DNA of 63,354 bases from Hyphomonadaceae bacterium (GTDB taxonomy: Bacteria > Pseudomonadota > Alphaproteobacteria > Caulobacterales > Hyphomonadaceae), in NCBI GenBank assembly GCA_947478925.1, contig CANJXY010000003.1, positions 1 through 63,354 of the forward strand, written 5' to 3'. A program made the translations under genes and the position numbers. This document shows, piece by piece, positions 43,434 to 52,570 of this stretch. The notes beneath the pieces were generated by a model, which was not told where the DNA came from, did no database searches, and saw nothing but the letters and a program-made list of their open reading frames with translations. The first letter of the stretch is position 1, and the number at the start of each line of letters is the position of its first letter.

Positions 43434-44135
43434 CTACGCCCGCTTGCGCACTGTGCGCTGTTCAATTCTTTTCTCGAACGCGCCCTTGAAGATCCGCTGT
43501 ACGAAGATGCCCGGCGTGTGAATCGCGTCGGGATCGAGATCGCCGGTCGGAACAAGCTCCTCAACTTCGGCGACGGTTATCTTCCCCGCCATAGCCATCA
43601 TCGGATTAAAGTTACGAGCAGTCTTGTTGTAAATCAGATTGCCCTGCGCATCGCCCCTCCAGGCTTTCACAATGGACAGATCGGCCACCAGCCCCGTCTC
43701 CATCACATAGGTCTCGCCGTTGAAGACGCGCGTCTCCTTGCCTTCGGCAACAAGCGTGCCCACGCCGGCTTTGGCATAGAACGCCGGAATACCCGCGCCG
43801 CCCGCGCGGCAGCGTTCAGCCAGCGTGCCCTGTGGATTGAACTCCAGCTCGAGTTCACCCGAAAGATACTGCCGTTCGAACTCCTTGTTCTCGCCGACGT
43901 AGGACGAGATCATCTTCTTCACCTGCTTCGAATTCAGCAGCACGCCTAGACCGAAACCGTCGACGCCGGCGTTGTTGGAAATGACGGTAAGGTTCTTTAC
44001 GCCCGAGCGCTGGATCTGGCGGATCAGGTTTTCCGGAATGCCACACAGGCCGAATCCGCCGGCCATGATCGTCATCCCGTCGAACAGCACGCCGTCGAGC
44101 GCGCCTGCTGCATCGGAACAGATCTTGTTCGCCAT
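43434..44135 (-). CDS. scoA: 3-oxoacid CoA-transferase subunit A
   Basis: [51 protein letters not shown]. Confidence 0.94.
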   Translation of the reverse strand: MANKICSDAAGALDGVLFDGMTIMAGGFGLCGIPENLIRQIQRSGVKNLTVISNNAGVDGFGLGVLLNSKQVKKMISSYVGENKEFERQYLSGELELEFNPQGTLAERCRAGGAGIPAFYAKAGVGTLVAEGKETRVFNGETYVMETGLVADLSIVKAWRGDAQGNLIYNKTARNFNPMMAMAGKITVAEVEELVPTGDLDPDAIHTPGIFVQRIFKGAFEKRIEQRTVRKRA

Positions 44136-44165
44136 CTTCGAAAATCCTCCTGCCTTTCGGCGTTC

Positions 44166-45170
44166 CTATCCGCCGACGACCTGGTCGATCCGTCCAAACA
44201 CGGACCGGCCCTTGTCATCCAGCATCTCTATCTCGACCCGGTCACCGCGCCTCAGAAAACCTGTGCTCGGTGAGCCCCTGGTGATGGTTTCGATCATTCT
44301 CAGTTCGGCGATGCACGAATACCCGACACCGCCTTCCGCAATCGACTTGCCGGGGCCGCCATCCTCGCCCCGGTTTGACACCGTGCCAGAGCCGACGATC
44401 GTCCCGGCCGACAGCGCCCGCGTCCGCGCGGCGTGTGCGATCAGTGTCGGGAAATCGAACGTCATGTCGACACGTGTGTTCGCTTTGCCGAACGGTTGGC
44501 CATTAACCCGCACCGTCAGCGTGCCGTTCAACCGCACACCATCCCACATGCCGTCCAGCTCGTCCGGCGTCACTGCGACCGGAGAAAACGCCGACGCTGG
44601 TTTGGAATGAAAGAAGCCGAAACCTTTGCCCAGTTCTTCGGGGATCAGGTTGCGCAGCGAGACGTCGTTCGCGAGCATCACCAATCGCACCGCGCGCTGC
44701 GCCTCGTCGTGACCGGCGCCGATCCGGACATCACCGGTGATGACAGCGACCTCGCCCTCCAGATCGCAACCCCAGTCTTCATTGCCGAGCGGGATCGGGT
44801 CGCGCGGGCCGAGGAAGCCATCGGAGCCGCCCTGATACATAAGCGGGTCGGTCCAGAAGGTTGCCGGCAACTCGACGCCGCGCGCCTTGCGCACCAGCTG
44901 CACGTGATTCACATAGGCCGAACCATCCGCCCACTGAAAGGCCCGCGGCAAGGGCGAGGCGCAATCCTTCTCGTGGAAGCGCTCGGCCGGCACAGAGCCC
45001 AGTTCCACCTCTTCCGCCAGCATCTCCAGCCGCGGCGCATGCCGCTTCCAGTTGTCCAGCGCGGCTTGCAAGGTGGGCGCTATGTGCGACGCGTCCGCGC
45101 AGCGTGTAAGGTCTCGGGAAACGACGACGAGGCGTCCGTCCCGGCCATGTTTCAGAGATGCGAGCTTCAT
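44166..45170 (-). CDS. Fumarylacetoacetate hydrolase family protein
   Basis: DWGCDLEGEVAVITGDVRIGAGHDEAQRAVRLVMLANDVSLRNLIPEEL; position in tyrosine catabolism cluster. Confidence 0.9.
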   Translation of the reverse strand: MKLASLKHGRDGRLVVVSRDLTRCADASHIAPTLQAALDNWKRHAPRLEMLAEEVELGSVPAERFHEKDCASPLPRAFQWADGSAYVNHVQLVRKARGVELPATFWTDPLMYQGGSDGFLGPRDPIPLGNEDWGCDLEGEVAVITGDVRIGAGHDEAQRAVRLVMLANDVSLRNLIPEELGKGFGFFHSKPASAFSPVAVTPDELDGMWDGVRLNGTLTVRVNGQPFGKANTRVDMTFDFPTLIAHAARTRALSAGTIVGSGTVSNRGEDGGPGKSIAEGGVGYSCIAELRMIETITRGSPSTGFLRRGDRVEIEMLDDKGRSVFGRIDQVVGG

Positions 45171-45219
45171 GTCCGTTCTATGCCGCCAAATTCGGCGCGG
45201 AGCAAACGGAGTCCGTGTG

Positions 45220-45639
45220 TCAGTTCTGCTCGATAGCACAATCCTGAAACGCCACGCGAGCAAGGGCATGGCGGACGGGGGTTGTCGAATCACCACCGCC
45301 CGGCGTGGCAAAGGCCTGCTTGCCATCGGTACAGGTCATGACGCCCGGCTCCGATGTTGCGCTGGGCTCACGCTTCGGCAGCTCGATTGTCGTGACGCCA
45401 TCCAAGCCGACTATCGCGGCGTGGTTATCGAGGAAGGCAACGCGCAAGCTGTTCCGGCCACCTATCAGCTTCATCGTACAGCTCCGCCCGTCCGCCACGG
45501 TTAGCGAGCACTGCGCCTCCGCGGGCCTTGCAACAGGCGCGGATTTGTCCGGAACGACACGCACGGCAAGCATGCGGCGATCGCAGCGCATCCATTGATG
45601 GATGCAAGCGTCGGTGCCGCCCGGGCAGGCGGACAGCAC
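45220..45639 (-). CDS. Hypothetical protein (GTG start inferred)
   Basis: Open frame between hmgA and the FAH-family gene on the same strand; GTG 5 bp after the hmgA stop. Confidence 0.45.
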   Translation of the reverse strand: MLSACPGGTDACIHQWMRCDRRMLAVRVVPDKSAPVARPAEAQCSLTVADGRSCTMKLIGGRNSLRVAFLDNHAAIVGLDGVTTIELPKREPSATSEPGVMTCTDGKQAFATPGGGDSTTPVRHALARVAFQDCAIEQN

Positions 45640-45643
45640 TTCC

Positions 45644-46783
45644 TTATTTTGGCTTCCAGCTGTCGACATAGGCGTTGTTCTCGACGGCATCCGCTCGCTC
45701 GCCGACATCCAGCGGGTCGCGCGTGTCGATCATCACGGCGTATTCGTCCGTCATAGGCTTGTCCTGCTTCAGCATCTTGGTCAGCGCCTTTGGATGCGGC
45801 CCGTGCGTGAAGCCTGACGGATGGAAAGTCATCATCCCAGGCTTGATGTTATCGCGGCTGAAGAAATCGCCGGCGTGGTAGAACAGCACTTCGTCGAAAT
45901 CGTCGTTGTTGTGGAAGAACGGCACCTTAAGTGCGCCAGGATCCGTCTCGAACGGACGCGGGCAGAAGGTGCACACCACAAACCGGTCCGACAAGAACGT
46001 CGTGTGGACGCTCGGCGGCAGGTGATAGCGGTGAGACACCACAGGCCGCAGGTCCCGCACATTGATCTTCACGGGCGCAAGGTCACCATGCCAACCGACT
46101 GCGTCGTGCGGGTTGTGAGGAAAGGTGATGGTCGACACCTGTCCACGCTTCTTAACCCACACTTTCCAGTCACCGCCCTTGGTCTGGCGATCCAGGAAGC
46201 TCTGGTCGATCACTGGCGATTGCAGCATGGCCGGATCGAATAGCGCGTGCGGTCCGAGCAGGCCGCGATCCGGCAGTGTGAAATGCGTGTTGGTCGCCTC
46301 AATCGTCAGGATGCGAAAGCCATCCGATGTGTGCTTGTCCAGATTGAACATCGCGCCGCGCGGGAGGTAGACATAATCGCCGGCCTCCACCTGCAGATGC
46401 CCCCAGTCCGTCCACAGGTCGCCGTGCCCCTCATGGATGAACAGGAGCGTGTCGCCGTCGCCATTGCGCGCATAGCCATTCATCGGCGCCGTCAGATGCC
46501 ACATCCGCACCTCGGTCGCCTTGTTGTGCAGGATAACCGGCGCATCCCACGGCGAATGCGTGAAGCCATCGAACCTGGTCAAATCAAACGCGCGCGGCCG
46601 CAGCGGGCCTTCAAACTGGCTCCATCCCGTCGGCGGATTGGCATGATGAAAGAAAGCAGCCGGCCCGAAGAACCCCTCCTTCGACATTTCCCGCTCGAAC
46701 GTGCCTTCCGGCATATCCGCATGCGCCTGTTTGGAATGCTTGCCCTGCGCACCCTGCACCGGGATCCATTTGCCTTTGGTCAT
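45644..46783 (-). CDS. hmgA: Homogentisate 1,2-dioxygenase
   Basis: PRAFDLTRFDGFTHSPWDAPVILHNKATEVRMWHLTAPMN...FHPSGFTHGPHPKAL. Confidence 0.92.
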   Translation of the reverse strand: MTKGKWIPVQGAQGKHSKQAHADMPEGTFEREMSKEGFFGPAAFFHHANPPTGWSQFEGPLRPRAFDLTRFDGFTHSPWDAPVILHNKATEVRMWHLTAPMNGYARNGDGDTLLFIHEGHGDLWTDWGHLQVEAGDYVYLPRGAMFNLDKHTSDGFRILTIEATNTHFTLPDRGLLGPHALFDPAMLQSPVIDQSFLDRQTKGGDWKVWVKKRGQVSTITFPHNPHDAVGWHGDLAPVKINVRDLRPVVSHRYHLPPSVHTTFLSDRFVVCTFCPRPFETDPGALKVPFFHNNDDFDEVLFYHAGDFFSRDNIKPGMMTFHPSGFTHGPHPKALTKMLKQDKPMTDEYAVMIDTRDPLDVGERADAVENNAYVDSWKPK

Positions 46784-47427
46784 TGCTGCCTTGCCTCCGG
46801 CTGCTGGTCTGGCGCCGCGTCATGGAACGCCTTGAGCTTCCGCAATGCCGTGTCGATGCGCAGGATGTTGGGGAACTGCCCAAGATCAATCTGCGGATAC
46901 CGCCGCGCGTTGGTCACCTGCGGTACCAAAACGATATCCGCCAGCGTCACCGCTTGCCCAACGCAGAACCCGCCACTCGACGGCAGCATCTGCTCCAGCA
47001 CCCTGAACCCTCGCACGATCCAGTGCTCGTACCAGCTCGCAATCGCCGCATCGTCCGCCCCGAACTGCGACCGCAACCGCGCCAGCGTCGACGTGTTGTT
47101 CAGCGGATGGATATCCGCCACGATCTGGTCCTTGAAGTCCCGCACCTGAGCCCGCAGCGCAGCGTCGCGCGGCATCAAAGGCGGCTCAGGACGCGTCTCA
47201 TCGAGATAGTCGATCATCGCCATCGATTGCCCGATGCGATGGCCGTCGATCTCCAGTATTGGCACCCGACCCGAGGGATGGCGCGCGAGGTGCGCCGGCT
47301 GCACCTGCTCATCCTTCAGCAGATGCACGCCCACCGTGCGATACGAGACCCCCTTCAGGTTTAGAGCGATCCGCGTGCGATAGGTCGCCGAGGACCGCCA
47401 GTAGCCAAAAAGGATCGTCTCGCTCAT
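46780..47427 (-). CDS. maiA: Maleylacetoacetate isomerase
   Basis: ILFGYWRSSATYRTRIALNLKGVSYRTVGVHLLKDEQVQPAHLARHPSGRVPIL; ATGA overlap with hmgA. Confidence 0.93.
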   Translation of the reverse strand: MSETILFGYWRSSATYRTRIALNLKGVSYRTVGVHLLKDEQVQPAHLARHPSGRVPILEIDGHRIGQSMAMIDYLDETRPEPPLMPRDAALRAQVRDFKDQIVADIHPLNNTSTLARLRSQFGADDAAIASWYEHWIVRGFRVLEQMLPSSGGFCVGQAVTLADIVLVPQVTNARRYPQIDLGQFPNILRIDTALRKLKAFHDAAPDQQPEARQQ

Positions 47428-47434
47428 CGGCTCG

Positions 47435-49723
47435 CTACTCGCTGATCTTGACCCGCGACACGACCGCCTTCTCGACGTCCGCATCGTTGAACAACAGATC
47501 GTCCCAGCCCTTCTTGGAATAAAGCTCTGTTTGGTCCGAGTAATGCGGTGAGGAGGGATCGGTAGATTCCGAATAGGACAGGAAGCCCTGGCTCTTCGGG
47601 CCTGTATCCGTGAATTCCACCACATAGATCCAGCTCGCGCCGTGGCGAATGCTGGTCCAGCCCTTCACCGGCTCAAGGCTCTTGTCATCGACCGAAATCA
47701 CATTGAACACGCCTTCTGGCCCTGCCCCGCCATGGATCGGAATGGCTTTGCCGTTGCGTGTTTCTGCCTGGACATCGCCCAGCTTCGCATCGAGCGGGAT
47801 CTTGAGCTCATTGAGCCTATCAACCGCTGTCTCCAACGCGGCCAGGACCTTGGGACTGCCCGTGTCCAGCTTCGCGGGCGTATGCACCGGATCCTTCGGA
47901 TCGAACTTGTCTTTCCATTGAATGCCGCCGGCCTCCGCGAACATGTGGAACAGGTGCGCCCCGCGACTATCGAGGTTCACCTTGAGGTCCCACTTCGCCA
48001 GCACATCGCACGCCTGACTAAGCTTCGCCTTGCCTGAGGCCCGGCACGCTTTCACCAGATCATCGCGCATCAGCTCGCCGCCATAGTGGCGATCCGACAG
48101 CATCACCTGCTTCATCGTCTCAAGATCGAACTTCGCCGCGCCAAATTCGTCCGTGCCCGCAACGCGCCGCTCAACTTGTTCGTGCGAAGCGCGCGTCCGC
48201 AGGCTGCGCGGCGTCGCTTCGTCGCCAAAAGTCGGACTGAGCCCCGTGATCGGCGCATACATATTGGTTAGCCAGTAGCTGTCATTACTCTGCATGACAT
48301 AGTCGGTGCGGAACTGGTGCGGGCCTTCCTCGGCTCCGGCGATGCCGGGCGCTGATGAATCCTTGTCCGTCGCCCAATCGCAATCAGGCCGAGATCCGTC
48401 GAGAACGGCGAACCGCGTTTCCTTCCACTGCTTTTTTGCAAAGGCCGACGTCGCGCACTTGTCAACGAGCGCCTGCGAGACGTTTGGCACCATCCCCATG
48501 TCGCCATAGAGCGCTTCGCCCGTTGAATCGACCGCTGTCGCGTTGAACCGGAATGATTGCCACTTGGCCAGAGATGCTTTCATGTCGCGAACGGTCTTCG
48601 ACCGCCACACGGCCATGTACTGGTCCGGATCGCGCAGCCCGACTTCGACTGTACGCAAGGCGTAGGCGCGATCTTTTGTCCACGGGTAGGACTCGGATTC
48701 GAACAGCGGGCCCCAGCGTGTCGAATAGAGCGTACGCGCCTCTGGAACGACCTTGCCGTCGCGCATCACCTCGACTGATACAGAATCCCGGGTCATCGGC
48801 ACCCATTGCCCGTCATATCTGTACTGCGTCGGATCCTGGGGATTGAGCTGTAATTCGTAATAACCGTTCCGCCGTGCAGTGGAGACCGTGTTGCTCCAGG
48901 CCAACGTCTCGGTATGCCCGATCCGGATCATCGGCATGCCGATATAGCTGACGCCGACAATGTTGATGTCGCCCGGAATGATGAAGTGCGTGCGGTAGAA
49001 CCTGTTCACACCATCCCAGGGATAGTGCGGATTGCCGAGCAGCACGCCCTTGCCGCCCTTCGTCATCTCCCGACCGATGCCGTAGGCGTTCGAGCCCCAG
49101 CCGGATTCGTCAATCTCCGGATCCGGCGCCAGGGCGGCGTGATCGGCAGCGGGCGGCGCGGCGCCCGTCGTCGGCGCAAAGAATCCGTCCACCGTCTGGC
49201 CGACATACATGTGCCGCCAGAAATCCAGTGTCGTGATGTCATGCACCCACGCAGCGCCTTTGCAGCGTGGATCGGAGATCTTGTCGACGCCGGTTTCCCT
49301 TAGATAGCGGTTGAACCCGGCGACATAGCCATCGGCCAGCGCCCGTGCCTCAGCGCTCGGCGTATCGGCAGCGCCTTCGGGGCCAGCCAGCAAGGCCTCA
49401 ACCCGCTTCGACTGGATCATGCGTTGGTGATAAAGATCGCTCGTAACATTTGCATCGTTCTCGCCGGGCCCGAGATACTTCGCGCGCTGGCCAGCGACGG
49501 TCAGCAGCCGGTCGGCGATCTCACACACATTGTCCTGCGCGCTGGCATAGCCATAGCCATAGCCGATGCCGCCCATACTGGCGGCCTTGATGTGCGGCAC
49601 CCCATAGGCCGTACGCCTTATCTCCGCCGAGAATTTCATCGTCCCGCCCGCAGCTGGCGCAGATTCCGCCGAACAAGCCGCCAGCACTGCGATAGAGGCC
49701 GCTGCCAGGATCATTGCACGCAT
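47435..49723 (-). CDS. Penicillin acylase/AHL acylase-family Ntn hydrolase, lipoprotein-like
   Basis: IRRTAYGVPHIKAASMGGIGYGYGYASAQDNV...GSNAYGIGREMTKGGKGVLLGNPHYPW. Confidence 0.9.
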   Translation of the reverse strand: MRAMILAAASIAVLAACSAESAPAAGGTMKFSAEIRRTAYGVPHIKAASMGGIGYGYGYASAQDNVCEIADRLLTVAGQRAKYLGPGENDANVTSDLYHQRMIQSKRVEALLAGPEGAADTPSAEARALADGYVAGFNRYLRETGVDKISDPRCKGAAWVHDITTLDFWRHMYVGQTVDGFFAPTTGAAPPAADHAALAPDPEIDESGWGSNAYGIGREMTKGGKGVLLGNPHYPWDGVNRFYRTHFIIPGDINIVGVSYIGMPMIRIGHTETLAWSNTVSTARRNGYYELQLNPQDPTQYRYDGQWVPMTRDSVSVEVMRDGKVVPEARTLYSTRWGPLFESESYPWTKDRAYALRTVEVGLRDPDQYMAVWRSKTVRDMKASLAKWQSFRFNATAVDSTGEALYGDMGMVPNVSQALVDKCATSAFAKKQWKETRFAVLDGSRPDCDWATDKDSSAPGIAGAEEGPHQFRTDYVMQSNDSYWLTNMYAPITGLSPTFGDEATPRSLRTRASHEQVERRVAGTDEFGAAKFDLETMKQVMLSDRHYGGELMRDDLVKACRASGKAKLSQACDVLAKWDLKVNLDSRGAHLFHMFAEAGGIQWKDKFDPKDPVHTPAKLDTGSPKVLAALETAVDRLNELKIPLDAKLGDVQAETRNGKAIPIHGGAGPEGVFNVISVDDKSLEPVKGWTSIRHGASWIYVVEFTDTGPKSQGFLSYSESTDPSSPHYSDQTELYSKKGWDDLLFNDADVEKAVVSRVKISE

Positions 49724-49781
49724 GTCGATCCTCCTTTTTTTGTTTCACAAGAGGTATCACGCGTCAGGACTGGCGCAATCT

Positions 49782-50240
49782 TCATCCGCTCGCTTGCAGC
49801 GCAGCAAATTCGGCCATCAGCGGCCCATACTGGTGCGGATCAGGGAATTTCTCGAAGCTGCGCTTCGCCGGCGTCGTGGCCCAGGCAAGCTTCTCGCCAA
49901 CATTGCTCTCGATGAACGGCGTCGACCACGCCGGCACATCGAACATCGTCGATCGTACATTGACGAATGGCGCAGAGGAGAGCTCCGTATAGAGCCAGTT
50001 CAGGCAGTTCGCGCAGTAGATATAGGGGATCGCGCCATGCAGCGCCCCGATCTTCGTCTTGCCCGCGATCAACTCAAACCCTGCCGCCGGAACCATCGCC
50101 GTCAGCGAGAACGCACTCGCACTCAGTTTTTGACAGCCCTTGCAATGACAAGCCATCGTGATGATCGGCGCAACGCTGACACGCATGCGGCATTGATGAC
50201 ACATGCAGCTGCCTTCGATGGGGAGGATCGGAATGCTCAT
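49782..50240 (-). CDS. GFA-family (glutathione-dependent formaldehyde-activating-like) Zn protein
   Basis: GSCMCHQCRMRVSVAPIITMACHCKGCQKLSASAFSLTAMVP. Confidence 0.9.
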   Translation of the reverse strand: MSIPILPIEGSCMCHQCRMRVSVAPIITMACHCKGCQKLSASAFSLTAMVPAAGFELIAGKTKIGALHGAIPYIYCANCLNWLYTELSSAPFVNVRSTMFDVPAWSTPFIESNVGEKLAWATTPAKRSFEKFPDPHQYGPLMAEFAALQASG

Positions 50241-50659
50241 CAGGAACCCGCCTGCAGGAGTGTTAAGCCCAGCAGTACGAGACGAACCCCGAGTACAACG
50301 CCTACCCCGACCGTCAGCACGATGCCGACCACGCGCGGGAGGTTCGATGTGTTCTTCATCGAGAGGCCGATCGCATGGGCAAAACGACCGAGAATGAAAA
50401 TACCCGCGTAGATCTCCGCCGTCCGCCGCTCGCCCCCGATCAGTTCAAACAGGGCAAGCGCAATGACGAAGATAGCGGCGTTCTCGGCGAAATTGCCATG
50501 TCGGCGCGTAGCACGCAGGAGATCGGCATTGCCGCCCTCGCCGAGCGATTGCTTCTCACGCCTGCGAACAAACGCGACGGACAGGACCAGCGCCATCTGG
50601 ATGATGATCAGAAGCCCGGCCGTTACGACCGAAATGACGGGGGCTGCAAGTAACAGCAT
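50240..50659 (-). CDS. MAPEG-family membrane protein
   Basis: RRHGNFAENAAIFVIALALFELIGGERRTAEIYAGIFILGRFAHAIGL. Confidence 0.85.
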   Translation of the reverse strand: MLLLAAPVISVVTAGLLIIIQMALVLSVAFVRRREKQSLGEGGNADLLRATRRHGNFAENAAIFVIALALFELIGGERRTAEIYAGIFILGRFAHAIGLSMKNTSNLPRVVGIVLTVGVGVVLGVRLVLLGLTLLQAGS

Positions 50660-50676
50660 AGATATCTCCGCTGGAG

Positions 50677-50865
50677 TTAGGCTACCGCATTCAATACACC
50701 GCGCCGGACCTGATCCGCCTCGGCGCATTCGGACAACGCCCGGGACTTGCCTTGGCTAAAGCCTTCATTGCCATCGCGATGGCAAGCCGCCGTCACTATC
50801 GGCAGCAAACTGACGCGCACCTGCCAACAGATGCGGAAACCGTCCATGAGAAACGGCAAGCCCAT
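50677..50865 (-). pseudogene. Chimeric remnant: GFA-like N-terminus joined to HPPD-like C-terminus
   Basis: FRICWQVRVSLLPIVTAACHRD resembles GFA; GNEGFSQGKSRALSECAEADQVRRGVLNAVA resembles the HPPD end GNEGFGEGNFRALFESIEADQVRRGVLKEA. Confidence 0.75.
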
Positions 50866-51370
50866 GCTCAGTCTCCTGCCAGTCCGCTTCGCGCTCAGCC
50901 CCCTTCACCGCTTCGCGTCGATACTTTCCATCCAGCCAAAGCGAACCCCATGCGGTTACGCCCGCACACGCACCTGCCGGCGAAAGCACAGCAAGACTTA
51001 GGACTGTTCGGAGATCAAATTCGAAACCGACGGCTGGTCCAAACATCATCGGTGCCAGCAACAGCGCGAGTATCCCGCCCAATGCGCCCAAAAGCGCAGC
51101 CTGCCACCACTTCGTAAGTTTCAGGAGCTCCGCCGCCCGCAGAGCAGGACCACCCATAAGCAAGCAAATCACCAGCGCAATCGGAAACCCAAGGATAGCG
51201 AGCGCCAAAGTAAACGCGAGCATCCCCGCTCGGCCGCAGGCCTGCCAGTAGGTTTCGAAGCCCGCCGCGAGCAATGCATAGACTATGTAGAAGACCCACG
51301 CTGAGATCGAAGACAAAAAGAGCGCCTGCCCCCATCGCACCCTCCGGCTGCCTGCGACCCAGCCTCCCAC
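50765..51370 (-). CDS. Hypothetical membrane protein, C-terminus overlapping the chimeric remnant
   Basis: Multiple hydrophobic segments; last 30 or so codons run through the remnant in another frame. Confidence 0.6.
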   Translation of the reverse strand: MGGWVAGSRRVRWGQALFLSSISAWVFYIVYALLAAGFETYWQACGRAGMLAFTLALAILGFPIALVICLLMGGPALRAAELLKLTKWWQAALLGALGGILALLLAPMMFGPAVGFEFDLRTVLSLAVLSPAGACAGVTAWGSLWLDGKYRREAVKGAEREADWQETEHGLAVSHGRFPHLLAGARQFAADSDGGLPSRWQ

Positions 51371-51371
51371 G

Positions 51372-52436
51372 CTAGGCCTCCTTCAGCACGCCCCTGCGCA
51401 CCTGATCCGCCTCGATGCTTTCGAACAGCGCTCGGAAATTGCCCTCGCCAAAGCCTTCATTACCCTTGCGCTGGATCAGCTCGAAGAAGATCGGGCCGAT
51501 CTGGTTGGCGGTGAAGATCTGCAGCAGCAGGCCCTGCCCCTGTGTCGGTGCGCCATCGATCAGGATCTGGTTCTTCTGCAGCCGTTCGACATCCTCGCCA
51601 TGCGCGCCGAGCCGTTGGCCGATCCCCTCGAAGTACGTGTCCGGCGCCGTCTGGAACGGGATGCCACGCGCCCGCAGCGCTTCAACGCTTGCGTAGATGT
51701 CGTCCGTACCCAGCGCGATGTGCTGGATGCCCTCGCCGCCATAGTCCTTGAGGAACTCTTCGATCTGGCTCTTGTCGTCACGGCTCTCGTTGAGCGGAAT
51801 GCGGATCTTGCCACACGGGCTCGTCATCGCCTTCGAGACGAGACCGGTCTGTTTGCCTTCGATGTCGAAGTAGCGGATCTCGCGGAAGTTGAAGATCTTC
51901 TCGTAATAGTTTGCCCACTTGTCCATGTTGCCGCGGAACAGGTTGTGCGTCAGGTGGTCGAGATAGGTGAGCCCAACCGAGTTCGTGTTTTCCTCGGCGC
52001 CTTCAATGGGCATGAAGTCGATGTCATAGATGCCGTGCGCGCCATATCGATCGACAAGATAGATGTACGCGCCACCGATGGCCTGAATTGCCGGGATGTT
52101 CAGCTCCATCGGACCGACATTTCCGAACGCCGGCTCTGCGCCGCGCCTGAGCGCCTCAGCATAGGCCCTGGCCGCATCCTTCACGCGGAACGCCATAGCG
52201 TTGGCACCCTGCCCGTGCTGTCCACGGAATGCCGCAGGCTGGCCGGACGGTTCCATGTTCAGGATGAAGTTGATATCGCCCTGCTTGTAGCGGATCACAT
52301 TCTTCGAACGGTGCTTCGACACGGCCGTAAAGCCGAACGCCTCGAACAGTTTCCCCAGCTCATGAGGGTTGGGAGATGTATATTCGACGAATTCGAAACC
52401 GTCGGTGCCCAGCGGGTTTTCAAAGAGATCGGCCAT
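51372..52436 (-). CDS. hpd: 4-hydroxyphenylpyruvate dioxygenase
   Basis: NPLGTDGFEFVEYTSPNPHELGKLFEAFGFTAVSKHRSKNV...FFELIQRKGNEGFGEGNFRALFESIE. Confidence 0.97.
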   Translation of the reverse strand: MADLFENPLGTDGFEFVEYTSPNPHELGKLFEAFGFTAVSKHRSKNVIRYKQGDINFILNMEPSGQPAAFRGQHGQGANAMAFRVKDAARAYAEALRRGAEPAFGNVGPMELNIPAIQAIGGAYIYLVDRYGAHGIYDIDFMPIEGAEENTNSVGLTYLDHLTHNLFRGNMDKWANYYEKIFNFREIRYFDIEGKQTGLVSKAMTSPCGKIRIPLNESRDDKSQIEEFLKDYGGEGIQHIALGTDDIYASVEALRARGIPFQTAPDTYFEGIGQRLGAHGEDVERLQKNQILIDGAPTQGQGLLLQIFTANQIGPIFFELIQRKGNEGFGEGNFRALFESIEADQVRRGVLKEA

Positions 52437-52492
52437 GAGAGTCTCCGGCATTTGCAGGAGATATATACCGCGATGGCCGGTGAAGAAACGCG

Positions 52493-52513
52493 TGTGAACA
52501 ATCGGCATTCACA
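52493..52513. promoter_or_regulatory. Candidate operator upstream of hpd: TGTGAA-N9-TTCACA
   Basis: Perfect 6-9-6 inverted repeat; overlapping AACAAT-N10-ATTGTT at 52497-52518. Confidence 0.5.
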
Positions 52514-52570
52514 TTGTTTGGAACACTCGTGCGCACAGCACTCAATTCTGTCGAAATCCGTGCGCTGCCG

